The notes beneath the pieces were generated by a model. The model had not been told where the DNA came from. It did no database searches and saw only the letters and a program-made list of their open reading frames with translations. The position numbers and the translations under genes were made by a program. A DNA stretch of 48,128 nucleotides from an uncultured Alphaproteobacteria bacterium (GTDB taxonomy: Bacteria > Pseudomonadota > Alphaproteobacteria > Methylaequorales > Methylaequoraceae). Position 1 is the first letter of the stretch, and every line of letters begins with the position of its first letter. This document shows, piece by piece, positions 29,859-38,817 of the stretch. The stretch lies in contig CACBWF010000003.1 of the NCBI GenBank assembly GCA_902542925.1, positions 1-48,128 of the forward strand, read 5' to 3'.

Positions 29859-30125
29859 ATGGGTTTTGACGAAAATATTGAAATGGTAAGACTAGCTTTT
29901 TATCAAGTATTAATTTCCAGTGGACCTTTTCTGGGAGCAGCTTTAGCTATAGGATTAACAATTGGTATTATTCAAGCCGCAACATCAATTCAGGAAATGA
30001 CACTCAGTTTTGTACCTAAAGTTGTCCTAGTAATTTTCGCTATGGGTTTTATGGCAAACTATTTTATCGTAAGCCTTACAGACTATTTTTCTTTTATATT
30101 TGATACTATTAGCGGAATTAAGTAA
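29859..30125 (+). CDS. fliQ: flagellar export protein FliQ
   Basis: GLTIGIIQAATSIQEMTLSFVPKVV. Confidence 0.95.
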   Translation: MGFDENIEMVRLAFYQVLISSGPFLGAALAIGLTIGIIQAATSIQEMTLSFVPKVVLVIFAMGFMANYFIVSLTDYFSFIFDTISGIK

Positions 30126-30946
30126 TGGTTGAAATTCCCCTACCATTTTATGAGCCTTTTAATAAACTTCCAGGACTAGAATTAAACCAATTAATTGATT
30201 TTTTACTAATTTTTATTTTATCTTCAATAAGGTTATCATCTTTTTTAATTTCTAGTCCTTTTTTAGGTTCAAGAAATATTCCACTACATGCAAAAATAGT
30301 TTTTTCTATGATTTTATCTTTTTTCTTTTTTGGTCAAACTTCTGACATAGAATTAAGTCAGTATATCATTGAAAATTTATTTTTTTTAGTTTTGATTGAA
30401 ATTTTAATTGGAGTTGCAAGTGGTCTGAGTCTTACAGTTTGGTTTAGTGCAGCCTCAATGGCTGGAGAAAAAATTGCAGCTTCAACTGGACTTGGTTTCT
30501 CTGCTTTAGTTGACCCAGAAACAGGTGGTCAGACTCCAGTTCTCAGTGTTTTGCTAGATTTATTTTTATTAACAATCTTTGTTTCACTGAATGGTCACCT
30601 TCTTGCAATAAACCTGATTGTGGAAAGTTATGAAGTTATAGAAGTAGGATCAAGGTTTCCAGGTATTGCACTAATAGGTTCTGGCATTGAGGCTGCTGGA
30701 GCAATGTTTTATACTGCAGGCTTGATAATGCTTCCAATCGTTGGGGGATTATTATTAACAAATATGGCTATTGGTGTAATTACTAAGTCCGCTCCAACAC
30801 TAAATCTATTTTCTTTTGGATTTCCAATAACCATAATGATCGCATTTGTATTATTATTTTTTGCAACTCGATCAATAGGTGGAGCCTTCGCAGAACTAGT
30901 AAAAAACTCAATAGAAAATCTTGAAGTTGTTTTAGGAGTAATTTAA
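30125..30946 (+). CDS. fliR: flagellar export protein FliR
   Basis: Multi-TM; GSRNIPLHAKIVFSM, GFSALVDPETGGQTPVLSVL; TAATG overlap. Confidence 0.93.
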   Translation: MVEIPLPFYEPFNKLPGLELNQLIDFLLIFILSSIRLSSFLISSPFLGSRNIPLHAKIVFSMILSFFFFGQTSDIELSQYIIENLFFLVLIEILIGVASGLSLTVWFSAASMAGEKIAASTGLGFSALVDPETGGQTPVLSVLLDLFLLTIFVSLNGHLLAINLIVESYEVIEVGSRFPGIALIGSGIEAAGAMFYTAGLIMLPIVGGLLLTNMAIGVITKSAPTLNLFSFGFPITIMIAFVLLFFATRSIGGAFAELVKNSIENLEVVLGVI

Positions 30947-32094
30947 TGGCTGAAGACAAAGATGAAAGTCAAGAAAAAACCCAGGACCCCAGTTCCCGAA
31001 GACTTGAAAAGGCTAGAGAAGAAGGGAAGGTTGTAAAATCTACTGAAGTTTTCGTTTTTGTACTACTTGCTGCAGGAATTTTATTGATGCAAATAACTCC
31101 ATTTTTTATAGAAGACTTCTTAAAATTGTGTAAAGGTTTTTTTGTATTTGGGCTTGAAGTAAAGCATGGTCATAGTGCTCTTGGCAGTATTTCAACTGCG
31201 ATAGATATGGTTGTGAAAACTGTTATAGTTTTTGGAATACCTTTGGCAATTGTCTGTATAATTACACAATTTATAATTGGTGGAATAAATTTTTCCCTAA
31301 AATCAATCTACTGGAAAATGGAAAAAATGAATCCTATTTCTGGATTAAAGAGAATTTTTTCACTTAACGGTCTCGTTAATCTTGTTAAGGCATTATTAAA
31401 AGTATTTTTACTTGGCGCAATCTCATTCTTCATAATTAAAAAAAATGTTCCGGATTTAACATACCTTACAACTACAAATTTAGCTTCTGCGTTTGGAAAA
31501 ACTGTATCTTTTTTTCCTGAATTAGTTTTAGCTTTATTACTTGGCTTAGCTCTTATAGCGATTCTAGATTTAGCCTGGCAAAAGTATGATTACATAAAAC
31601 AACTAAGAATGTCGCACCAGGATATTAAAGATGAGTATAAAGAAACAGACGGTCAGCCTGAAGTAAAACAAAAAATTAGAAAACTTCAAATGCAGGCAGC
31701 ATCAAAAGCTGCAAAAGAAAATGCTTCACTTGATAATTTATCTGAAGCCACAGCAATTATAACTAATCCGACTCACTTCGCCGTTGCATTAAAATATGAA
31801 GTTGGTGAATCAAAAGCGCCGGTTGTAATAGCAAAAGGGAGAGGAAAAGTAGCTGAACAAATAATTTCTAAATCTAGTGAATTAGGAATCTCAAAAATGC
31901 AAAGTCCGGTTCTTGCTAGGGCGATTTATTACACATGTGAAATTGGAGAAGAAATTATTAGTAAATTATATAGTGCAGTTGCAATTGCATTAGCTTATAT
32001 TTATAAGGTAAACAATGGGGAAAATATGGATGAGCCAGAAATTGAAATTCCTAACGACTTAGTCTTTGATGAATTTGGTAATAAAAATGTTTAG
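30946..32094 (+). CDS. flhB: flagellar export switch protein FlhB
   Basis: EKTQDPSSRRLEKAREEGKV, NPISGLKRIFSLNGLVNLVKALLK, autocleavage NPTH motif (ITNPTHFAVAL). Confidence 0.97.
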   Translation: MAEDKDESQEKTQDPSSRRLEKAREEGKVVKSTEVFVFVLLAAGILLMQITPFFIEDFLKLCKGFFVFGLEVKHGHSALGSISTAIDMVVKTVIVFGIPLAIVCIITQFIIGGINFSLKSIYWKMEKMNPISGLKRIFSLNGLVNLVKALLKVFLLGAISFFIIKKNVPDLTYLTTTNLASAFGKTVSFFPELVLALLLGLALIAILDLAWQKYDYIKQLRMSHQDIKDEYKETDGQPEVKQKIRKLQMQAASKAAKENASLDNLSEATAIITNPTHFAVALKYEVGESKAPVVIAKGRGKVAEQIISKSSELGISKMQSPVLARAIYYTCEIGEEIISKLYSAVAIALAYIYKVNNGENMDEPEIEIPNDLVFDEFGNKNV

Positions 32095-32296
32095 CAGTAA
32101 TGTAAGCAAAATTATAGTAACTTTTGCTTTTTTCTACAGTGCAATCATATGTTATTTCAAAGGTGAGCAACTTTATAATGAGGGACAAATTTTATATGCA
32201 ATAGTACTTTGGGTTTGCGCATTTTTGTCCTTTATAGGGGCTTTAAGATTCCAGGTTGCAAAATTAATATATTTTTTTAGAGACAAAAAATGGTAA
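32087..32296 (+). CDS. small membrane protein, unknown
   Basis: ATG 32087 (MFSSNVSKII) overlaps the flhB stop; two hydrophobic helices. Confidence 0.7.
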   Translation: MFSSNVSKIIVTFAFFYSAIICYFKGEQLYNEGQILYAIVLWVCAFLSFIGALRFQVAKLIYFFRDKKW

Positions 32297-32505
32297 AAAA
32301 AGCTAATATTCTTGATTGTAAAAAATGTAAACATTTGTATGTTACTTATGATAAGTTTTATCCTTGGGGATGCAAAGCATTCGGTTTTAAATCAAAAAAT
32401 TATCCTTATAATGAAGTTTACTCGATTTCTGGCATGAAATGTGCTCTATTTAGTATGAATAATAAATTTGGACAAAAAACAGATAAAAAGGGAAGATTTG
32501 CATGA
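32290..32505 (+). CDS. small four-Cys protein, possible metal-binding
   Basis: DCKKCKHLYVTYDKFYPWGCKAFGFKSKNYPYNEVYSISGMKCALF: CxxC...C...C; 4+3 nt overlaps with neighbours. Confidence 0.75.
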   Translation: MVKKANILDCKKCKHLYVTYDKFYPWGCKAFGFKSKNYPYNEVYSISGMKCALFSMNNKFGQKTDKKGRFA

Positions 32506-33227
32506 ATACGCAACTTAATACGATGCAAGAAAGTATCAAGATCGCTCTAGATGCAGCAGATGCTGCTACGGATGTTACGTCTGAATACAAAAGAATGAAA
32601 AACGAATACATAAAAGCGGAGCAAAAAGTGAAAGAAATACACAAATATACAACAATAATTTTTTCGGCTTCAATTGCAACAGCAGTTGTATCAGTTATTT
32701 TAATAGGCTTGTTATATTTTAAATCATTATCTGAACTTGAAGATATGACTAGTACTAGTAAGGAAGCTCTTGTAGTTTTTGCTGAAAATGTCGAAAATGT
32801 AAATAAAGCTGTTGATAACATGAATCAAAGTTTAAATAAACACTCTGATTTAGTTAATGCAAATATTGAAATCAAAGATAAGCTAAATATGTTAATGAGC
32901 GCTATTGAAAAAAATGACAAAAATTTGATGGTAAGTCTTTCAAAAGAGGTTTCAAATCTTTCAAAAGAAATTTCATCTTCTCTAAAAGCTGAGACTGGTA
33001 AACTGAATCAAAATATTCAAGAAAGCGACGTAATGACATCTGCTAAGGTTAACAAAGCCGTAGAAAAACTTCTTAACGATACAAATAAAAAACAAAACGC
33101 TAAACTGCTAAAGGAGCTTTCTAATAATACTTCAAGTTTGACAGCAGCGCTTGAAGCAATTTCTAAACAAAATAAAGTATTAGTTAAAGAAATTGTTGAT
33201 CAAAAAGAAAGTATAACCTATCCTTAA
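32502..33227 (+). CDS. single-TM coiled-coil protein, unknown
   Basis: TM helix (TTIIFSASIATAVVSVILIGLLYF) and long heptad-like region; ATGA overlap upstream. Confidence 0.75.
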   Translation: MNTQLNTMQESIKIALDAADAATDVTSEYKRMKNEYIKAEQKVKEIHKYTTIIFSASIATAVVSVILIGLLYFKSLSELEDMTSTSKEALVVFAENVENVNKAVDNMNQSLNKHSDLVNANIEIKDKLNMLMSAIEKNDKNLMVSLSKEVSNLSKEISSSLKAETGKLNQNIQESDVMTSAKVNKAVEKLLNDTNKKQNAKLLKELSNNTSSLTAALEAISKQNKVLVKEIVDQKESITYP

Positions 33228-33235
33228 TTTTTAAA

Positions 33236-34018
33236 ATGGAGCAAGTAAATAAGTCCGAAAGTTTTCTTAAAATTGATAGTTTTACAAGGAAAACTGTTGC
33301 TCAATCCTTATTACTAAAAGATAATGATGTAATTGTTGCTCTCGACAATAATCTTTATTTAAAAGGCGAAAATGCACTAATTGAGGATTTAAATTTACTT
33401 AAAAAAGAAGAGAAAAAAACGATACTTACAATTTTCAGAGAAGGTGGTTTTTTTGACGTACTAGTTTCTGGTAGCTTAGGAGCTAAATTTATATCTACTG
33501 ATAATGATGAAACAAAATTAATTTCTGAAAAGTTTTCAAAAAAAGAAATTTTCGATCAAATAGATTTAAAAGAATATATTGCAATGAGGGATTTAACTCA
33601 CAATTATGAAATAATATGCAAATCTAAGTCTTTGTTTGCTGGTTTAATGCCACCGATGTGGCTTGCATACCACAGTAAGTGGTGGTTAATATCTCTTTTT
33701 GCAGTATTAAGTTTTTTACTCATTTCTACTAATTTTTGGATTTTCCTTTTTGGTTGGGTATGTGTGAGTATTTATTGTTACATAGGTCAATTAGAGCTTT
33801 TAATAAGTTTTGCACTTCTGTCCGGGAAAGCATACTCAATGATACTATGCGCAACTGATATGGATCACGCTCAAAAGGTTGTGAGGGAACATAATCCCAA
33901 AGCCAAATACAAGGTGACGAGGTTAGGAGATCCTATTAAATCCGATCAAGAAAATAATAGTAAAGAAGATAAAAATCTAAAAAATAAGATTTCTGATTCA
34001 CAAGAAGCTTTGATATAA
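33236..34018 (+). CDS. membrane protein with PDZ-like N-terminus and DUF2628-like TM region
   Basis: LLLKDNDVIVALDNNLYLKGENALIEDLN..ILTIFREGGFFDVLVSGSLGAKF resembles a PDZ fold; then TM helices. Confidence 0.55.
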   Translation: MEQVNKSESFLKIDSFTRKTVAQSLLLKDNDVIVALDNNLYLKGENALIEDLNLLKKEEKKTILTIFREGGFFDVLVSGSLGAKFISTDNDETKLISEKFSKKEIFDQIDLKEYIAMRDLTHNYEIICKSKSLFAGLMPPMWLAYHSKWWLISLFAVLSFLLISTNFWIFLFGWVCVSIYCYIGQLELLISFALLSGKAYSMILCATDMDHAQKVVREHNPKAKYKVTRLGDPIKSDQENNSKEDKNLKNKISDSQEALI

Positions 34019-34054
34019 TTATAAAGTAAATTATATAAAATTAAGAGGTTATTG

Positions 34055-34663
34055 ATGGTCGTAGCAAAAAACGAACAATATTCTGTTCAAGCAGAAACAT
34101 TAATGAAAGCAGCAATTGAAGATTATCTTGAGCTAATAAAAGAAATTCAAGCTTCAAATGCAAATATGAAATTGATAAAAAGTATTAAAATTACTGTGAA
34201 CGGTAAACCAAGACGGTTAGTTGATGTCGGTGACCTAAAAACGGGTGAAAGTGAAAATCAATTAATTCTTTTAGTTTTTAATACAGATCACGTAGAACTT
34301 CTTTTAGACCAGATTGATGAGCTACAATTTGAATCATCAGTTGATGGTCAATTCATTAAAATTAATGTTCCTGATCCAAGCTATAAACAATTAATGGAAG
34401 TAGTAGACGACTTAAATAGAAAAAAAGGAAGTTGTATTGGAAGACTTACCAAAGCTAAATCTGAAGCAACTACAAGGGCAAGAACTGCAGTTGAAAACGA
34501 GTTTATTGAGCAAGCAGTTGCATCTAGGGCTACAAAAGTTTGCGATGAATTCTTAAGTCAATACACAGAAAAAGTAAATGAAATAACCACAGAAAAGATT
34601 CTTGAAATTTTAGGTGAAGATTATTTTAATAAATATAAAACTGAAGAATTAGACGAATTTTAG
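34055..34663 (+). CDS. ribosome-recycling-factor-like (RRF-fold) protein, diverged
   Basis: AETLMKAAIEDYLELIKEIQASNANMKLIKSIKITVNG..; SSVDGQFIKINVPDPSYKQLMEVVDDLNRKKGSCIGRLTKAKSEAT; C-terminal helix; length and order as RRF. Confidence 0.6.
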   Translation: MVVAKNEQYSVQAETLMKAAIEDYLELIKEIQASNANMKLIKSIKITVNGKPRRLVDVGDLKTGESENQLILLVFNTDHVELLLDQIDELQFESSVDGQFIKINVPDPSYKQLMEVVDDLNRKKGSCIGRLTKAKSEATTRARTAVENEFIEQAVASRATKVCDEFLSQYTEKVNEITTEKILEILGEDYFNKYKTEELDEF

Positions 34664-34665
34664 TC

Positions 34666-35301
34666 TCAAGCATCAATAGAAATTCTATTTTTAGACACTT
34701 CAGTTTTATTATCATAAAGCGATGATAAATTTTTGTATTTATTTCTGTTAGTTGGTTGATAGCTTAGCGGTGACCACTTTGGGTAATCAAATGTCATTCC
34801 CTTAACAGCTAACTTATCATGCTCTTTGAATTCTTTTTCTACATTGTCGGTTTTATTTTGTTTTTCAGAAAAATCAACATTTTTTAAGTTTAAATCATTT
34901 TCTACTTTATTTATCTCGTTTTTCTTATCTTTCCATAGATTACTTATACCCAATGTATCAAATGCAAGTTCTGTAGGTGTTTTATCAAATAACTTTTCGA
35001 AAACCCAATTACCAAAACCAGCAATTGCACCAATTGGACCTCCATATATAAATCCGCCAGCACTTGATTGAACTAAGTCTCTATCTGAGTCAGGTTTGTC
35101 AGAATTGATACTTGAGTATATACCACTTATAATAGGTATATTTTGAAGGGGATTAACAAGACCTTTTATCCAATCTAGAAACTTAGACCTATTCGTGGGA
35201 CTTTCATTTTTAATACCAAAATTTACTTTATTTTTTTTATCTATATTAGTGTTGAAAGCACTTTTGGAATTAAAACTATGTAAATGACTTTTTTCTATCA
35301 T
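34666..35301 (-). CDS. uncharacterised protein, motAB-linked
   Basis: FLDWIKGLVNPLQNIPIISGIYSSINSDKPDSDRDLVQSSAGGFIYGGPIGAIAGF; 4-bp gap to motB. Confidence 0.7.
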   Translation of the reverse strand: MIEKSHLHSFNSKSAFNTNIDKKNKVNFGIKNESPTNRSKFLDWIKGLVNPLQNIPIISGIYSSINSDKPDSDRDLVQSSAGGFIYGGPIGAIAGFGNWVFEKLFDKTPTELAFDTLGISNLWKDKKNEINKVENDLNLKNVDFSEKQNKTDNVEKEFKEHDKLAVKGMTFDYPKWSPLSYQPTNRNKYKNLSSLYDNKTEVSKNRISIDA

Positions 35302-35305
35302 TATT

Positions 35306-36499
35306 TCAATAATTTATTTCTATTTCAATTCTTCTATTTTTTGCTCTTCCTTGAGAAGTATCATTTGACTCAATAGGTCTTGTTTCACCATAACTAATTG
35401 CCTTCATTCTTTTTGGATCAAGAGAATCATTTTTTGATAATTGTTGTACAACCGATGCTGATCTGGCAGCTGCTAAATCCCAATTATCTCTGTAATTTGA
35501 ACCAAATGTCAAAGGCACATTATCTGTGTGACCCATTACTAAAATTTCACTTCTACCTTTTTTATTTTGTTCGGCAATCTTTGCCATTATATCTCTAGCC
35601 TTCCTTGTAAGTTCTGCTGAACCAGATTTAAAGGCACCTGCAGATCCTACCGTAATAATTACTTTATCATCATCCCTGTCAACGTTCACAAGACCCTCAC
35701 CTATTTCCTCTCTCAAAGCAACTTTAAGTTTATCCTCTGCTAGTTCAGCTTTTTTTGCCTCTTCCTTTGCCGATTGACTTTGTTCAGATTGACCAATACT
35801 ATCGCCTTCTGTTCCCTCTGCTTGACTTTCACCTTTGCTACTCGCAGCAGTTGCAAGATTTGATAAAGCCTTTTCTAATCCCCCAATTAGGACTTCTGTT
35901 TCAGATTTGCCACTTGATGATTTAACTGATTCTATTGAATCTAAGGTCTCTTTTAATAAATTTGGAAGTTCTTTCTCTTTAGCATCTAGTGGAGTAAAGT
36001 TAACTACTACTTTATCAGCTAAAACTTCAACCTCAATATCACCTCTAGCTATTGCGTCTTTGATATTTTTTGCTAACTCTGTTGCTTCTTCATCTTTACC
36101 TTCATCCTTTGTTGCATCTTGGGTTTTAGTTTTTAACTCAACATTTGGTTGGTCTGTCTCAGTAGTTTGCTGAGTCATATTTTCTGTAACCGCAGGTGTT
36201 GGGTTTGGACTAAAATTTAGCGATAAAATTGTAGTTCCTTTTGGTTGCTCAACTACCGGTATCACTCTTTGAATTCCAAAAGCATTTTTCATACTACCAC
36301 TTATTTGTTTAAACTTAGGTACATTAAACTCAGCAAATGATAGAATTAAAACAAAAAAAGCCATTAAAAGTGTTGCCATATCAGCAAAGGTTGCCATCCA
36401 TGCCGGAGCACCTTTAGGCGGACAAGCAGGACATTCATGCTCCTCTTCTTCATCCTTTTTTTCTTCTTTTTTTTTCTCTTCGACTTGTTCTTCAGCCAT
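35306..36499 (-). CDS. motB: stator protein MotB/PomB-like with OmpA-like domain
   Basis: CPPKGAPAWMATFADMATLLMAFFVLILSFAEFNVPKFKQISGSMKNAFG; VMGHTDNVPL...NRRIEIEI. Confidence 0.95.
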   Translation of the reverse strand: MAEEQVEEKKKEEKKDEEEEHECPACPPKGAPAWMATFADMATLLMAFFVLILSFAEFNVPKFKQISGSMKNAFGIQRVIPVVEQPKGTTILSLNFSPNPTPAVTENMTQQTTETDQPNVELKTKTQDATKDEGKDEEATELAKNIKDAIARGDIEVEVLADKVVVNFTPLDAKEKELPNLLKETLDSIESVKSSSGKSETEVLIGGLEKALSNLATAASSKGESQAEGTEGDSIGQSEQSQSAKEEAKKAELAEDKLKVALREEIGEGLVNVDRDDDKVIITVGSAGAFKSGSAELTRKARDIMAKIAEQNKKGRSEILVMGHTDNVPLTFGSNYRDNWDLAAARSASVVQQLSKNDSLDPKRMKAISYGETRPIESNDTSQGRAKNRRIEIEINY

Positions 36500-36510
36500 T
36501 TTTTGACCTA

Positions 36511-37278
36511 TTAAGCTGCAGCTTCAACTAGCGCTTGTTTCTCTTTAGGAGGAAGATTAGCAACTAATTGATCTTGAATATTTCTTCCACTTTCGCCCCT
36601 TGATATTAATTGTAATCCTATTATTATCATGTCTCTGTAAATTTGTTCATACAAAGAATAGCCTTTTAATTTTGTAACAATTGGCATAAAAATTGTGTTT
36701 GCAATCATCGCTCCATACAGTGTAGTCAATAGAGCAACCGCCATTGCAGGCCCAATTGCTTTTGGGTCTGCCATGTTACCAAGCATTGCAACTAATCCTA
36801 CTAATGTTCCAATCATACCCATTGCAGGAGCAATATCGACCCAAGCTTGAGCAACACCAATCATTTTCTCGTGGCGTTGTTGCATGCTTTTTAACTCTTT
36901 TTTTAACTGAACAGTTAATTTTTGCTCATCTGCACCATCTACAAGCATTTGAAGACCTCCGTCAAAAAAGGGATCAGGAGTTTCCTGCCCCTCTAATGCC
37001 ATCATACCGTCTTTTCTTGCAATTCCGGCTAGCTCTACAATTCTTGTAATTAATTCATCCATTTTCTTTACAGGTGGTTTAAAAGCTTTACCCATAGCAC
37101 CAAATGAACCCAAAAAAACAGGTAGAGGTGCCGTATACATGACAGCAAAAAAAGAACCCCCAAAAACAATTAAAATTGAAGGTATATCAATATATGATCC
37201 AAGCCCACCTGCTGAAATCATTGCACCAGCAATCATTCCTATGGTACCTAAAAAACCTATGAGAGATGCTAAATCCAT
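36511..37278 (-). CDS. motA: stator protein MotA/PomA-like
   Basis: PomA-like length (255 aa), MGMIGTLVGLVAMLGNMADPKAIGPAMAVALLTTLYGAMIAN. Confidence 0.95.
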   Translation of the reverse strand: MDLASLIGFLGTIGMIAGAMISAGGLGSYIDIPSILIVFGGSFFAVMYTAPLPVFLGSFGAMGKAFKPPVKKMDELITRIVELAGIARKDGMMALEGQETPDPFFDGGLQMLVDGADEQKLTVQLKKELKSMQQRHEKMIGVAQAWVDIAPAMGMIGTLVGLVAMLGNMADPKAIGPAMAVALLTTLYGAMIANTIFMPIVTKLKGYSLYEQIYRDMIIIGLQLISRGESGRNIQDQLVANLPPKEKQALVEAAA

Positions 37279-37321
37279 TAACTAATTCCTATTTTTATAT
37301 TATAAAATATTTAATGTAAGT

Positions 37322-37337
37322 TGCAACTTTGATACCA
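37322..37337 (-). promoter_or_regulatory. sigma-54 promoter of motAB
   Basis: Minus strand TGGTATCAAAGTTGCA; exact GG/GC spacing; about 45 bp upstream of the motA ATG. Confidence 0.78.
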
Positions 37338-37397
37338 AAGTTATAGTTTTATATATATTTAGTTAATAAAGTTATTACAAAGTAAAATTTAAATAAT

Positions 37398-37874
37398 ATG
37401 AAAAAAAACTTTAGCCTAATTACAGTCTTATTGAACATTTTTTTTAGTATTAATCATTTAAATGCAACTAACCTTATAGACAAAGGTTATTATGTAGTTG
37501 ATCTCAAACAAAAAGTAGATTGGTTAAAATGTTCTGCTGGACAGCAATGGGATGACACAAATTGTAGTGGTGAAGCTATCAAATTAAATCTTGAAGAAGC
37601 CGAAATTGCATTAAATCAACTCAATGAACAACTAGAAGGTGAATGGAGACTTCCAACTAAGAAAGAATTGAAAAGTTTAGTATGTAGCGATTGTACAGGA
37701 GCAAAAATTAATAAAAAATATTTTCCAAACACACCTGCAGAACCTTTTTGGACCTCACAGAGAAATTGGTGGTCGCCCAAATTTTATTGGTCAGTTAATT
37801 TTTTTACTGGGCATGTTTATGGTAGATTTGTACCGGAAAAAAGATTATTTTTGAGATTTCTTAGAGATCGCTAA
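37398..37874 (+). CDS. secreted DUF1566 (Lcl C-terminal-like) protein
   Basis: Signal peptide; WRLPTKKELKSLV..FWTSQRNWWSPKFYWSVNFFTGHVYGRF. Confidence 0.75.
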   Translation: MKKNFSLITVLLNIFFSINHLNATNLIDKGYYVVDLKQKVDWLKCSAGQQWDDTNCSGEAIKLNLEEAEIALNQLNEQLEGEWRLPTKKELKSLVCSDCTGAKINKKYFPNTPAEPFWTSQRNWWSPKFYWSVNFFTGHVYGRFVPEKRLFLRFLRDR

Positions 37875-38101
37875 TCTTTTTTACTTTGAAAATATTGGAG
37901 TAATTTTATTACAAATACAAATAATCCTGATATTAAAACAAATATTGCAAAATTAAGCGGCGTGACAAATTTCAAAAGGTGCAGTTGGTCTGAGGCTGTA
38001 AGTGCAACAATTATTATTAAAAGAACTGAAAATATAAAGTATCTGATCGATAAGCATAAAAAACATCCTTTTTTATCATCATTTTTTGACATAACACTCA
38101 A
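37871..38101 (-). CDS. small two-TM protein
   Basis: Full-length ORF, overlaps the upstream gene by 23 nt. Confidence 0.5.
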   Translation of the reverse strand: MSVMSKNDDKKGCFLCLSIRYFIFSVLLIIIVALTASDQLHLLKFVTPLNFAIFVLISGLFVFVIKLLQYFQSKKD

Positions 38102-38621
38102 ATTTTAAAGATTTACTATATTTACACACGTCATTAGCAAAAGATATTTTATTAGTTGGAAGTACAAGCCTATATAAACCATTTTTTTTGTCCTGAATTA
38201 TTAATAAATTAATATTTTTAAATTTTGGTTTGAGCTTATTTTCAATTAACTTTTCTAATTCAATAAGATTTTTTTTTGTTTTATATACCCCATATTGAAC
38301 AAAATATTGTTGAATATTAGGCGGTAAACTTTCTATAATGACTTTTCCTAAATTTTTATTAAGTTCTTTTTTCACAATTTTTTTTTCTTTTAAAGAATTT
38401 TGTTCAGACAATTTTTTTTCAGCAAGTGATTTCTTTTCTTGAATAACCGAAGTTAAAATTTTGTCTCTGTCAATTTTAAATTTTTTGTCAAATACGTCTA
38501 GTTGATTGTTAATAATATTTTTTGATTTATTTAAGTTTTCTTGCGTCAAAAAAATAACATTCAAGAAAATCAAAATAAAAATAATAGAAATTATATTAAA
38601 AGGAAGTAAAAAAATCATCAA
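38079..38621 (-). CDS. SPOR-like membrane-anchored protein
   Basis: N-terminal TM, coiled linker, C-terminal YFVQYGVYKTKKNLIELEKLIENKLKPKFKNINLLIIQDKKNGLYRLVL. Confidence 0.6.
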   Translation of the reverse strand: MMIFLLPFNIISIIFILIFLNVIFLTQENLNKSKNIINNQLDVFDKKFKIDRDKILTSVIQEKKSLAEKKLSEQNSLKEKKIVKKELNKNLGKVIIESLPPNIQQYFVQYGVYKTKKNLIELEKLIENKLKPKFKNINLLIIQDKKNGLYRLVLPTNKISFANDVCKYSKSLKFECYVKK

Positions 38622-38817
38622 GACTACTCTAGCATTTATACTTAAAAAAAAAAGAAAAAATACACAAAAAACAGCAATTTACACATTTTTGAATAATTTA
38701 CTTCTGAAAAATTACTTTTTAAAACAAAGTCAGGTTTTTGACTAAAAAAAATTGTCAAATTAAAGTTTTGCTTTTTATTCTTAAAATTGTGAGATTATAA
38801 TAAAAGGAGATATTATT

